This document shows, one piece after another, positions 8,438 through 16,737 of a stretch of 64,000 nucleotides of DNA. This DNA is from CAVRAZ01 sp963719135 (GTDB taxonomy: Bacteria; Pseudomonadota; Gammaproteobacteria; DSM-19610): positions 962,667 through 1,026,666 of the forward strand of contig CAVRAZ010000001.1 of NCBI GenBank assembly GCA_963719135.1. Reading direction: 5' to 3'. How positions within the stretch are numbered: position 1 is the first letter of the stretch; each line of letters opens with the position of its first letter. A model generated the notes under the pieces. That model saw nothing but the letters and a program-made list of their open reading frames with translations. It was not told the origin of the DNA and searched no databases. A program made the position numbers and the translations under genes.

Positions 8438-9418
8438 ATGCGGATCGGGGGAATCGCCTGCACAGGATTGCTGGTCGCCTTCACCGGGTGCGCCGCCTCG
8501 ACGTACGGACCGGTCCGTCTCACCTCTTCGCTCGCTCAGACCGTTTCGCTCCTCGGTGACACTCTGTATGGGCTGCCCAGAAACGCCGCCGCCGGACCGG
8601 TTCTGGCCAGGAACTTCGGAGCCGCCCGGGAAGCGATGGCGCGGGATTCTTCGGGTGTCGATGTGCAGCTCCTGTACGCGCGGACGGTCGCCGAGTCGGG
8701 CTACCTGCGGGACGCGGTGGACCGATATACCAGGATGCTTGGGACCTGGTCGACCGAACCCCGGGTCTATCGCGCGCGGGGCGAGCTGCTGTTCCGCCTT
8801 CGTCAGTTCGAAGGCGCCCTCGGCGATCTCCGGAAAGCGGCGCTCATGCTGATCGGCCGGACCGCCCTCCTCGACGTGGGGCCGATCGGGTACGGACCGA
8901 CCGACGGATCGCTCGCGATCTCCACCGTCCAGTTTCAGGTGTTCTTCTTCCAGGGCGTCACCCTGTACGCCAAGGGGGATTACGCCTCGGCCGCTCCGGT
9001 CCTGGCGGAGGCGGCCCGGCTGGCCGAGACGACCGAGGATCGGGCTCGGGCGGTCCTGTGGCTCTTCTTCTCGGTGCGGCGGCTGGGGGATCCGGCCCAG
9101 GCGGCGCGGATCCTCGACCTGGCGCAGCCCGACTGGCGGGCGCGGACCGACACCCCGGAGCTCGAGCTGCTGCTGGCGTTCAAGGGCCTGGTCCCGACCG
9201 ACTCGATCCGGTCCCGCGCGTTAGGATCTCCCGACGAGGCCACCGGGCTTTTGAGCTATGGCCTTGCCTACACCCTGCTGCTCACGCCGAACCAGAGGAA
9301 GGAAGCCGAATTCTGGCTCGAGCAGGCGCACCGGGGGCCGTGGGACTCGGTGGCGTATCTGATGGCGGAGGCCGATCTGGCGCGGCTCCGGGAAGGCGGG
9401 AAGGTGATCATCCGGTAG
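8438..9418 (+). CDS. TPR-containing lipoprotein
   Basis: 326 aa. The N-terminus MRIGGIACTGLLVAFTGCAAS ends in a lipobox (FTGC), so the mature protein is predicted to be lipid-anchored. The remainder is helical tetratricopeptide-like repeats (for example VQLLYARTVAESGYLRDAVD and YAKGDYASAAPVLAEAARL). TPR lipoproteins act as scaffolds in envelope complexes; no partner is suggested by the neighbours. A purine-rich stretch (GGGAGG) sits directly against the ATG. Confidence 0.72.
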   Translation: MRIGGIACTGLLVAFTGCAASTYGPVRLTSSLAQTVSLLGDTLYGLPRNAAAGPVLARNFGAAREAMARDSSGVDVQLLYARTVAESGYLRDAVDRYTRMLGTWSTEPRVYRARGELLFRLRQFEGALGDLRKAALMLIGRTALLDVGPIGYGPTDGSLAISTVQFQVFFFQGVTLYAKGDYASAAPVLAEAARLAETTEDRARAVLWLFFSVRRLGDPAQAARILDLAQPDWRARTDTPELELLLAFKGLVPTDSIRSRALGSPDEATGLLSYGLAYTLLLTPNQRKEAEFWLEQAHRGPWDSVAYLMAEADLARLREGGKVIIR

Positions 9419-9531
9419 TCCCGGCGGCCTCGCGCCATCCTGGTCGCTCCTGGTCCTGCTCTGGGGAGCTCTCGCGGTGGGCGCGGCAGGATTCGCATCT
9501 ACCCGGCGACAGGTGACCGATCAGCGACGCA

Positions 9532-9604
9532 CTGGGGCGGCAGGCCTCGAACCTGCAACCTCCCGGTTAACAGCCGGGCGCTCTGCCAATTGAGCTACAC
9601 CCCA
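9532..9604 (-). tRNA. tRNA-Asn (anticodon GTT)
   Basis: The minus strand folds as a complete cloverleaf: acceptor TGGGGTG/CGCCCCA, D-arm GCTC/GAGC, anticodon stem CCCGG/CCGGG around loop CTGTTAA (anticodon GTT), T-arm GCAGG/CCTGC with loop TTCGAGG, and discriminator G. CCA is not encoded; GTGCG follows. About 205 bp with no convincing gene separates it from the next CDS. Confidence 0.95.
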
Positions 9605-9810
9605 ACGGGGCCCGGGGAAATCTAGCGGCGGCGGTCAGGATCGCCGCGGCCACGGAGGCGAGCCAGATCAGCGGGTTAGGCGCGGTGGCCTCCGGGTCCT
9701 GCCCCGAGAGCCAGCGGAAGCAGACGGGCCGCGGCCGCCATGCGTCCGGGGGGCGGATCGCCGCGCCTCGGCTTGACCGGCCCGCCGGCGGCGGGTAGCC
9801 TCCGATCCCC

Positions 9811-10431
9811 ATGCCCCTTCATGCGCTGGTCCCCGCCGCCGGGCGGGCCGAGCGGTTTGGCAGCGCCAAGCTCCTGGCCCCGTGGCGGGAGCGCGAGCTG
9901 CTGGCCCATGTCCTCGCCACGCTCGCCGGGGCGAGGGTCGCCGGGTTCATCGACCAGGTGATCGTGGTGCATCGACCCAGCGACTCCCGTATCGCCGAGC
10001 TGGCGACCGAGTACCTTGCGGTGCCGGTGGCCATGCGCGCGGAAGGGGCGCTGGCCGATTCGCTCCGGCGAGGAATCGCCGTGATCCGCGACCTCGAGCC
10101 CACGGCGGAGGACGCCATCCTGATCTGCCTCGGCGACCAGCCGCTGCTTCGTCTCGATGTGATCGCCGCGCTGGCGCAGGCCTGGAAAGCCGGCGCCCGG
10201 GCGGCGCGGCCTTCCTACCGGTTGGATCCCGGCGCCCCCGGCCATCCGCTGCTGATCGCACGGAGCCTGTGGTCGCTGGCGCCCGAAATGACCGGTGACG
10301 CCGGGTTCGGGCCGGTCCTCGCCAGAAACGGAACGCCGGTCCACGTCGTTTCGGTGGCCGGTCATAACCCGGACATCGATACCACGTCCGATCTTGACGG
10401 ACTCGACTCAGCCGAGGTGCAGCGGTCTTGA
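9811..10431 (+). CDS. MocA-like molybdenum-cofactor cytidylyltransferase / NTP transferase
   Basis: 206 aa. The N-terminal nucleotidyltransferase signature LVPAAGRAERFGSAKLL (cf. LAAGxSxRMGxxK), the metal-binding LGDQPLL, and a C-terminal PDIDTTSDLDGL segment are typical of the NTP_transf_3/MocA group, which attaches CMP to molybdopterin for xanthine-dehydrogenase-type enzymes. The stop is directly followed by the ATG of an XdhC-like gene, the usual partner in inserting modified cofactor. No Mo-hydroxylase structural genes are in the window, so the client enzyme lies elsewhere. Confidence 0.83.
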   Translation: MPLHALVPAAGRAERFGSAKLLAPWRERELLAHVLATLAGARVAGFIDQVIVVHRPSDSRIAELATEYLAVPVAMRAEGALADSLRRGIAVIRDLEPTAEDAILICLGDQPLLRLDVIAALAQAWKAGARAARPSYRLDPGAPGHPLLIARSLWSLAPEMTGDAGFGPVLARNGTPVHVVSVAGHNPDIDTTSDLDGLDSAEVQRS

Positions 10432-11481
10432 ATGCGCGATCTGCTTCCTGAATACGAAACGATGGCCCGGTCCGGCCCGGTAGGACGGGCGGTGGTCCTC
10501 CAGGTCTGGGGCTCCGCTCCCCGGCCGGAAGGCGCCTGCCTGCTGGCCACGTCGGATGGCCGCATGGCCGGCTCGGTTTCGGGGGGGTGCGTCGAAACGG
10601 CGGCGGCGGAGGAAATCCGGGAGGCGATGCAGCGCGGCACGTCCCGGCGCACGAGCTGGGGCGTGACCCACGAGCGCGCCTGGGAGATGGGGCTCTCCTG
10701 CGGCGGCACCATCGAAGTTCTGATCGAGCCGGCCATTCGTCCCGAAGTGCTCGACGCCGCCCGTCGAGAAGGGGCCACCGTCGTGGCCACGCTCCTCGGA
10801 GGGGCCGAACCGGGCCGATCCGGAGTCGCGGTCACCGACGAAGGAGCCACTGCCTGGTTCGGGGAGCCGGACCCGAAGCTGCGCGAACCGATGCTGGAGC
10901 TCGCGCGGGCGGGCCTCGCCGGACTCACCAGCCGGGTGGAGAAGCTGCCCGTCAGTGACCTCGAAGTGTTTCTGGAAGTATTCCCCCGCCGCCCCACCCT
11001 GCTGGTGTTCGGCGGGGTGCACATCGCGATGGCCCTGGTGCGGATGGCCAGGCCCCTGGGCTTCCGTACCATCGTCGCGGACGGGCGCGAGGGGTTCCTG
11101 ACCCGGGAGCGCTTTCCCGACGCCGACGAGCTGCTGCTCGGGTGGCCCGCGGAGGTCTTCGCACAAGCGGGGCTCGATCCGGCCACCTGCGTCTGCGTGC
11201 TGACCCACGATCCCAAGTTCGACGAGCCCGCCCTGGAGCTCGCGCTGCGGTCCCCAGCGTGTTATGTCGGCGCGATCGGCTCCCGCAAGACTCAGGCCCA
11301 TCGCCGCGAGCGCCTTCGCGCCAGGGGGTTCACCGAGGCGGAGGTCGCGCGGCTGCACGGACCGATCGGACTGCCCCTGGGGGGACGCCAGCCGGCCGAA
11401 ATCGCCCTCGCCATCCTGGCCGAGATCACCGCGGCGCGCTACGGGAACGCGGAGGCTGGCGGGCGGTCGTCCGAAGGTTAG
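10432..11481 (+). CDS. XdhC/CoxI-family Mo-cofactor maturation protein
   Basis: 349 aa, starting immediately after the TGA of the MocA-like gene, implying coupling. The N-terminal XdhC/CoxI domain shows GRMAGSVSGGCVE and the conserved MGLSCGGTIEV cysteine motif. The C-terminal Rossmann-like XdhC_C domain carries LLVFGGVHIAMAL, VLTHDPKFDEPAL and YVGAIGSRKT, with the family's IGLPLGGRQPAEIALAILAE near the end. Known members bind and sulfurate molybdenum cofactor and deliver it to xanthine dehydrogenase or CO dehydrogenase. MocA plus XdhC is a standard pair. Confidence 0.9.
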   Translation: MRDLLPEYETMARSGPVGRAVVLQVWGSAPRPEGACLLATSDGRMAGSVSGGCVETAAAEEIREAMQRGTSRRTSWGVTHERAWEMGLSCGGTIEVLIEPAIRPEVLDAARREGATVVATLLGGAEPGRSGVAVTDEGATAWFGEPDPKLREPMLELARAGLAGLTSRVEKLPVSDLEVFLEVFPRRPTLLVFGGVHIAMALVRMARPLGFRTIVADGREGFLTRERFPDADELLLGWPAEVFAQAGLDPATCVCVLTHDPKFDEPALELALRSPACYVGAIGSRKTQAHRRERLRARGFTEAEVARLHGPIGLPLGGRQPAEIALAILAEITAARYGNAEAGGRSSEG

Positions 11482-11491
11482 GTTCTTGGGC

Positions 11492-11920
11492 ATGGAGCGC
11501 CCCGAGCCGGGCCATACCGCCGAGGAGGCGACGCCGTCCCAGCTCTGGTCGGCGTCCCTCCGGCTCCTCCTCATGCTGGTCGCCCTGGCGCTGCTGGTCA
11601 TTCCCCTGATTCGCGAGCTGCCTCTCGGCGCCACGGCCAAGACCAGTGTGCTGGCCTGGCTGCTGGTGGTGCTGGCCCTCTACTGGCTCTACAGCGGGCT
11701 GGGCTACCGCCCGCTCCTCCTGGTGCAGCTGATCCTCTTCTCGGCCGCGGCCGCGGTGCTGACCGCGAAGATCGCCCTGGTGGCGGGAGGGATCACCAGC
11801 TTCAGCATCCTGCGGCGCACCGCGCGGGGGCTGATCTATGCCGGGTTAGGCTGCGCCGGCCTCAACCTGGGCGGCATGCTGCTCGCCCTGTTCCGCCGCA
11901 AGGCGTCGCCGGGCTCCTGA
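11492..11920 (+). CDS. Small four-helix membrane protein, unknown function
   Basis: 142 aa from ATG 11492, 11 bp after the XdhC-like stop. Four hydrophobic helices are visible (around LLMLVALALLVIPLI, LAWLLVVLALYWLY, LLLVQLILFSAAAAVL, GLGCAGLNLGGMLLALF) with short basic ends. No motif suggests an activity. Its end nearly meets argR, which is transcribed convergently (2 bp gap). It contains one of the CGGGTTAGG motifs, using a TTA leucine codon. Confidence 0.65.
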   Translation: MERPEPGHTAEEATPSQLWSASLRLLLMLVALALLVIPLIRELPLGATAKTSVLAWLLVVLALYWLYSGLGYRPLLLVQLILFSAAAAVLTAKIALVAGGITSFSILRRTARGLIYAGLGCAGLNLGGMLLALFRRKASPGS

Positions 11921-11922
11921 AG

Positions 11923-12375
11923 TCAGGCCGGCCCGGTGAGCCGGCGCAGCGCGGTCATGACCCGGCGCTGGCCGCTGGGGTTCCGCACCGCGACGAAAAT
12001 CGTATCGTCCCCGCTGATGTTGCCGAGCACGTCGGGCCAGGCCAGCCGGTCGAGCGCCACCCCCACCCGATTGGCCTCGCCCGGCGGGGTGTGAATCACG
12101 AGCAGGGCGTCCCCCGCCACCTCCACCGTGAGCACCCCCTCCGCAATCCGCTGCTCATCGGGATCGGTCGGCGTCCGGCGCGCCACGGCGGGGGGACGAT
12201 AGGCGCCATCCACCTTCACCAGATGGAGCGCCGAGATGTCCCGGCTCACCGAAGACTGGGTCACGGTCCAGCCTTCCCGCGCCAGCGCGTCGGCGAGCGC
12301 GTCCTGGGTGCGAATGGCGTGCGTGGAGATCAGCTCGAGGATCTTGAGCTGGCGCTGGCGCCGATCGCCCTTCAT
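11923..12375 (-). CDS. argR: Arginine repressor ArgR
   Basis: 150 aa from ATG 12375 (MKGDRRQRQLKILELIS). The N-terminal winged helix contains the recognition segment TQSSVSRDISALHL; the C-terminal oligomerisation/arginine-binding domain ends with the family's ISGDDTIFVAVRN. Length matches the ArgR family. The ATG overlaps the argH stop as ATGA, making argR the last gene of the arginine operon. A putative ARG box upstream of argG is its likely target, giving end-product feedback on its own synthesis. Confidence 0.93.
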   Translation of the reverse strand: MKGDRRQRQLKILELISTHAIRTQDALADALAREGWTVTQSSVSRDISALHLVKVDGAYRPPAVARRTPTDPDEQRIAEGVLTVEVAGDALLVIHTPPGEANRVGVALDRLAWPDVLGNISGDDTIFVAVRNPSGQRRVMTALRRLTGPA

Positions 12376-13745
12376 TTCGAGGTCCGGCGCCGCGGCCCGG
12401 CCAGGCGGGCGAGGGCGCGGTCGAAGCGGGTCCGTTCGCCGGACATCCACTTCTCCATGGCCCGCCAGCGCCGCCACACCGCGGGGATCCCGAGGCGCCC
12501 TAACCCGCCGGTCGAGCCCCGCCGCCCCATGATCGCGCCGGGCGACACCTCCGGCAACGGCTCGCCCCGCCGAAGCGCGGCCGACACCTCCCGATAGGCG
12601 CGCCGGAACGGGGTGCCCGCCTCGACCCGCCGCATCACCTGATCGGTCGCGAGGACCCCGCCCTGGAGCGCCGCCGCGGCGCGCCCGGGATCCACCTCGA
12701 GCCGGGGAATCACCAGGCCGGAGATCGCCAGCGCCTCGAGGATCCGCCCCACCCCGCGAATCAGGGGCTCCTTGAGGAGCTGGAAGTCGCGATGGTACCC
12801 ACCGGTAAGTTTGGCGCGGAGGGCGAGGACCGCGGCCAGATCGCCCTCGAGCGCCGCGACCCGGGCCCGGGAGAGCTCGAGCAGGTCGGGGTTTCGTTTG
12901 TGGGGCATGAGACTGGATCCGGTGGCGAGCGACGCCGGAAGCACCAGCCAGCCGTACTCTTCCGCCGCAAAGAGGATGACGTCGGCGGCGAAGCGGGAGA
13001 GATCATGGCCGAGCTGGGCGCACCAGAACAGCGCGGCGGCCTCGAGCTTGCCGCGCCCGTTCTGCACCGCGGCGACATTGTGCTCCACGTCGCCGAAGCC
13101 GAGGGCCCGGGCGGCGGCTTCGCGCCGGAGCGGGAGCGGAACCCCATAACCCGCGGCGCTGCCCAGGGGCGAGCGGTCCACCTGGCGCCACAGCGCCGGC
13201 AGCGCCTCCAGGGTGTCGAGCAGACCTTCCGCCAGCGCGCCGGCCCAGAGCCCCGCCGAGGACGGCATGGCCCGCCGGGTATGGGTATAGCCGGGCCACA
13301 GCACCCGCTGGTGCCGGTTGGCGAACTCGAGCAGCGCGGCCACCGCGGCGAGGGTGCCGTATCCGATCATGCTCAGGCGATCCTTCAGGAGCAACCGGAG
13401 GTCGCAGGCGATCTGGTCGTTGCGGGAGCGCCCGGTATGGAGCCGTTCCCCGGTGGACCCGAGCCTGCGGGTTACCCAGGCCTCCACCGCGGAATGGGCA
13501 TCTTCCTGGTCCGGGCCGATGGTCAGCCGGCCCCGCTCCACCGCCCGCAGGGCGCGCCGCAGCCCGCCCCGCAGGGCGGCGTGCTCCCGCCGGGTCAGGA
13601 GTCCCGACGCGCGGAGTCCCTCGACGTGTCCCAGGCTGCCCAGCACGTCGAAGCGGAGCAGGTGGCTGTCCCAGTAGCGATCGTCGCCCACGGTGAGGGC
13701 GAGCACCCGGGGATCGAGGTCTTCCGGCGCGGTCCAGAGGGTCAT
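12372..13745 (-). CDS. argH: Argininosuccinate lyase
   Basis: 457 aa from ATG 13745. The fumarase/aspartase-superfamily signature GSSLMPHKRNPD is present, with TGRSRNDQIACDLRL and the YTHTRRAMPSSAGLWAGAL region. It splits argininosuccinate into arginine and fumarate, the last step of the pathway. It overlaps argR downstream and the deacetylase upstream by 4 nt (ATGA). It contains two CATAACCCGC/CCTAACCCGC motif copies, one encoding Gly-Leu with TTA and one Gly-Tyr with TAT. Confidence 0.95.
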   Translation of the reverse strand: MTLWTAPEDLDPRVLALTVGDDRYWDSHLLRFDVLGSLGHVEGLRASGLLTRREHAALRGGLRRALRAVERGRLTIGPDQEDAHSAVEAWVTRRLGSTGERLHTGRSRNDQIACDLRLLLKDRLSMIGYGTLAAVAALLEFANRHQRVLWPGYTHTRRAMPSSAGLWAGALAEGLLDTLEALPALWRQVDRSPLGSAAGYGVPLPLRREAAARALGFGDVEHNVAAVQNGRGKLEAAALFWCAQLGHDLSRFAADVILFAAEEYGWLVLPASLATGSSLMPHKRNPDLLELSRARVAALEGDLAAVLALRAKLTGGYHRDFQLLKEPLIRGVGRILEALAISGLVIPRLEVDPGRAAAALQGGVLATDQVMRRVEAGTPFRRAYREVSAALRRGEPLPEVSPGAIMGRRGSTGGLGRLGIPAVWRRWRAMEKWMSGERTRFDRALARLAGPRRRTSK

Positions 13746-14800
13746 TGGAGGTACTCCAGAGCCAGGGCGGTGTAGAAGGCCCGCGCTTCGGTGACTTCGG
13801 GCAGGTCCACCGACTCGTCCGCGGTGTGCGAGCGCCGGCTGGTCCCCGGGCCGCACTTGAAGGCGTCGCAGCTCCGGAGAAAGACCCAGTCGGAGCAGGT
13901 CGGGCTGCCGAAGGTGACGAGCGACGGCCTAACCCGCTTTGCCGCGGCAAGCAGCCGGGAGTCCGCCGCGGTCTCGCAGGGGACCAGCCGGTCGGAGGTG
14001 ATCACCACCTCGGAGTGGAGCCGGTCCTTGAGCGCGGCGGCCAGCTCGGCATGGGGCCAGGCCGGCGTGCTCCGGATGTCGAGCACCGCCCTGGCGGTCG
14101 GAGGAGTGACGTTGCGGCTCACCCCGGCCGCGACCATCGTGGGAGTCACCGTGGCGGCGCCGAGCAGGGGGTGGATCCGCTCGCCCACGATGCCGTCGAG
14201 CCGGACCAGGTCCCGGGCCAGCGCGACCACGGCATTGGTGAACCCGCCGTTCTCCGACGCATAACCCGCGTGCCGCTGGTCTCCCATGGCGACCAGGTCC
14301 GCCATCATGAGGCCGCGCTGGGCGACCGCCGCGGCGAGGTTGGTGGGCTCCCCCACCACCGCCGCGGCAAGGGGCCCCGCCCGCTCAGCCGCCACGGGCA
14401 TCGAAGTGTTCCGGGTCTCTTCGCCGTACCCGAAGATGCAGAGCAGGACGCCCGACCGGAGCCGGGAGGCCACGTCCACCGCGGCCATCGTCATGGCGGC
14501 CACCGAGGCCTTGGCGTCACTCGCCCCGCGACCGTAGAGCCGGTCGCCCTCGATGACGGGCACGAAGGGATCCCGGGTCCACCCTTCTCCCGGAGGAACC
14601 ACGTCGAGGTGCGAGACCAGCGCCAGCACCGGCCCGGGCCGCTGGCTCTCGAGTCGAATCGTGACCGAGGCATCGTCACGCCGCACCGGAAGACCGGCCC
14701 GCCGCAGGTACCCTTCCAGGTACTCGGCCAGGGGCCCCTCCTGGCCGCTCACCGAGGGAATCGCGACCAGCTCCTTAAGAAGCTCGATCTCCGTCGGCAA
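13742..14800 (-). CDS. M20 deacylase, probable N-acetyl-citrulline/ornithine deacetylase (ArgE-type)
   Basis: 352 aa. The start is read as TTG at 14800, overlapping the end of argB by 26 nt. M20 metal-site landmarks are visible: SHLDVVP, YGRGASDAKASVAAM, GEETRNTS and VVGEPTN, with a late FKCGPGTSRRSHTADE. In a pathway using an N-acyl-ornithine transcarbamylase (the gene after next upstream), this position is held by acetylcitrulline deacetylase. I infer it releases citrulline for ArgG; acetylornithine or acyl-lysine activity cannot be excluded. Confidence 0.82.
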   Translation of the reverse strand: MPTEIELLKELVAIPSVSGQEGPLAEYLEGYLRRAGLPVRRDDASVTIRLESQRPGPVLALVSHLDVVPPGEGWTRDPFVPVIEGDRLYGRGASDAKASVAAMTMAAVDVASRLRSGVLLCIFGYGEETRNTSMPVAAERAGPLAAAVVGEPTNLAAAVAQRGLMMADLVAMGDQRHAGYASENGGFTNAVVALARDLVRLDGIVGERIHPLLGAATVTPTMVAAGVSRNVTPPTARAVLDIRSTPAWPHAELAAALKDRLHSEVVITSDRLVPCETAADSRLLAAAKRVRPSLVTFGSPTCSDWVFLRSCDAFKCGPGTSRRSHTADESVDLPEVTEARAFYTALALEYLQ

Positions 14801-15719
14801 GATCCACTCCGAGGTAAGTCGCCTTCTCCTTGCGCCCGACGATCATCGTGCCGGCCCCGGTCCCCGTGAACACCTCGAGCAGGAGCGAGTCGTGGAGCCG
14901 TCCATCGATGATGTGGGTGCGCTCGACACCGTTGGTGGCCGCCCGCATGCAGGCTTCCACCTTGGGGCGCATTCCCCCCGCAATCGCGCCGCTCTTCACC
15001 AGCTCGGCGAGGTCGTCGGGGTCGGCGAACGCCACCAGGCTCGATGGGTCGTTGCGGTCCCGGAGGACCCCGGGAGCGCCGGTGAGGTAGAGCAGCTTCA
15101 TCGCCTTGAGGGCGATTGCCAGGGACTCCGCCACGGTGTCGGCGTTCACGTTGTAGACGTTCCCCTCGCCGTCTCCCGCCAGAGAAGCGACCACCGGCAC
15201 GAACCGGGCAGCGAGCAGGGTCTCGAGAATCCGGGGATCCACTCCGTCGATGTCTCCGACGTGGCCATAATCGACGGTCCGGGTCGCGCCGTCATCGCCC
15301 CGCACCTCCTGGGGAGGCCGCCGGTGCGCGGTCAGGAGATCCGCATCCACGCCGGAGATTCCCACCGCCTGGACCTGGTGTCGTCGTAACGCCGAGAGCA
15401 GCTCGGTCGAAAGCAGCCCGGGGTAGACCATCTTGGCCACCTCGAGCGCGGTGTCGTCGGTGACCCGCCGGCCCGCGACCATGACGGGTTCGGCGCCGAG
15501 CCGCCGCAGCATCGCGCTCGCCTGGGGCCCGCCCCCGTGCACCACCACGATCCGGATGCCCAGGGAATGCAGCAGCCCGATCTGGCCGGCGACATGATCG
15601 AGGGCCTCGGGATCGGAAAGCACGTCGCCGCCCAGCTTGACGACGAACACCTGATCCCGATAGGCCCGCACGTATCGCAGCGCGCCCTTGAGACCGGAGA
15701 TCTTCGTGGTGTCGATCAT
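14775..15719 (-). CDS. argB: Acetylglutamate kinase
   Basis: 314 aa from ATG 15719 (MIDTTKISGLKG). The amino-acid-kinase fold is shown by VVKLGGDVL, VVHGGGPQASAML, YNVNADTVAESLAIAL and LTGAPGVLRD, with SGAIAGGMRPKVEAC near the C-terminus. It phosphorylates N-acetylglutamate, the usual arginine-feedback point. It is not fused to an acetyltransferase, and no argA or argJ is visible in this operon, so acetylglutamate must come from a gene elsewhere or from the unexplained P-loop gene product's pathway. Confidence 0.92.
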   Translation of the reverse strand: MIDTTKISGLKGALRYVRAYRDQVFVVKLGGDVLSDPEALDHVAGQIGLLHSLGIRIVVVHGGGPQASAMLRRLGAEPVMVAGRRVTDDTALEVAKMVYPGLLSTELLSALRRHQVQAVGISGVDADLLTAHRRPPQEVRGDDGATRTVDYGHVGDIDGVDPRILETLLAARFVPVVASLAGDGEGNVYNVNADTVAESLAIALKAMKLLYLTGAPGVLRDRNDPSSLVAFADPDDLAELVKSGAIAGGMRPKVEACMRAATNGVERTHIIDGRLHDSLLLEVFTGTGAGTMIVGRKEKATYLGVDLADGDRAS

Positions 15720-15732
15720 CGGCGATCCCGGG

Positions 15733-16737
15733 TTACCGAAGCAGTTCGAGCAGCAGGGCCCGCTGCACGTGAAGGCGGTTCTCGGCCTGATCGTAGACCG
15801 CGCTGTTCGGGCCATCGAGCACCGCGTCGTCGATTTCCACGTTGCGGCGCACCGGAAGACAATGCAGCACGGCGCCCTTGCCGCCCCGGGTGAGGGCCTG
15901 CGCCGCCTCGGTCATGCGCCAGACTCGATGAGGGAGCCGGAGCTGGCGCTCCTGGTCCGGACGGGAGTGGTGCGCGAGCGACCCCCAGGCTTTGACATAG
16001 ACCGCATCGGCATCGCGGAGCGCGGCTTCACGATCGTGGGTCACCTCGAGCGAGCCGCCCTGCCGTTTGGCCAGGTTCCGGGCGACCTCGAGATCCTCGG
16101 GGTCGAGATCGAAGCCCTGAGGGTGCGCGACCGTGATCGCCATGCCGAGGTGCGCCGCGGCGAGAACCGCGCTGGCCGGCACCGCGGTGGGCAGCGACTT
16201 GGGATGCCAGGCCCATTGCAGCACGAACTTCTTTCCGCGGGGCTCCTTGAGCCGCTCCCGGAGCGTGAAGGCATCGGCCAGGCCCTGACAGGGGTGGCGC
16301 CGCACCGATTCCATGTTGATGACCGGCTTCTCGCAATACTTCGCGAAGTTGTGGATGACCCGGTCCTCCCGCTCGGTGGCCCAGTCGATGCCGCGGGGAA
16401 AACTCCGCACCGCGAGGGCGTCGGCGTAGCGCCCCAGCACCCGGGCCGCATCGATGACGTGCTCGACCCCGATGCCTTCCATCACCGCGCCGACGTCGAT
16501 CTCGAGCGACCAGCTTCCCCGCCCCGGCTCCAGCACGAATCCGTAGCCGCCGTGCAGGAACATGGCGGTTTCGAAACTCGCCCGGGTCCGGAGCGAAGGA
16601 TCCATGAAGATCAGGGCGAGCACCTTGCGCTCGAGGCCGCCGGTCACCTCGCCCCGCTTCACGCGGACGGCGAGGTCGAGCATAGAGTCGATCGCCTCGG
16701 GCGACCAGGTCGCGGTGTCGAGAAAGTCCCGTTTCAT
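15733..16737 (-). CDS. argF': N-acyl-L-ornithine carbamoyltransferase (AOTCase/SOTCase type)
   Basis: 334 aa. Carbamoyl-phosphate motif FMDPSLRTRASFE; INMES and HPCQGLAD in the middle; HCLPVRRNVEIDD and NRLHVQRALL at the C-terminus. The central WSLEIDVGAVMEG and KKFVLQWAWHPKSLPTAVP follow the Xanthomonas N-acetylornithine and Bacteroides N-succinylornithine enzymes rather than ordinary ArgF. From memory of those sequences, the discriminating position (Glu for acetyl, Pro for succinyl, before EH) is Val here (IGVEHVID), so the acyl group is uncertain. It overlaps argD by ATGA. Confidence 0.87.
   Translation of the reverse strand: MKRDFLDTATWSPEAIDSMLDLAVRVKRGEVTGGLERKVLALIFMDPSLRTRASFETAMFLHGGYGFVLEPGRGSWSLEIDVGAVMEGIGVEHVIDAARVLGRYADALAVRSFPRGIDWATEREDRVIHNFAKYCEKPVINMESVRRHPCQGLADAFTLRERLKEPRGKKFVLQWAWHPKSLPTAVPASAVLAAAHLGMAITVAHPQGFDLDPEDLEVARNLAKRQGGSLEVTHDREAALRDADAVYVKAWGSLAHHSRPDQERQLRLPHRVWRMTEAAQALTRGGKGAVLHCLPVRRNVEIDDAVLDGPNSAVYDQAENRLHVQRALLLELLR

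Noticed and set aside
9567..9812. 81-codon minus-strand ORF between tRNA-Asn and the MocA-like gene
   Set aside because: It runs through part of the tRNA gene on the same strand and has no family resemblance, so it is probably not a gene.
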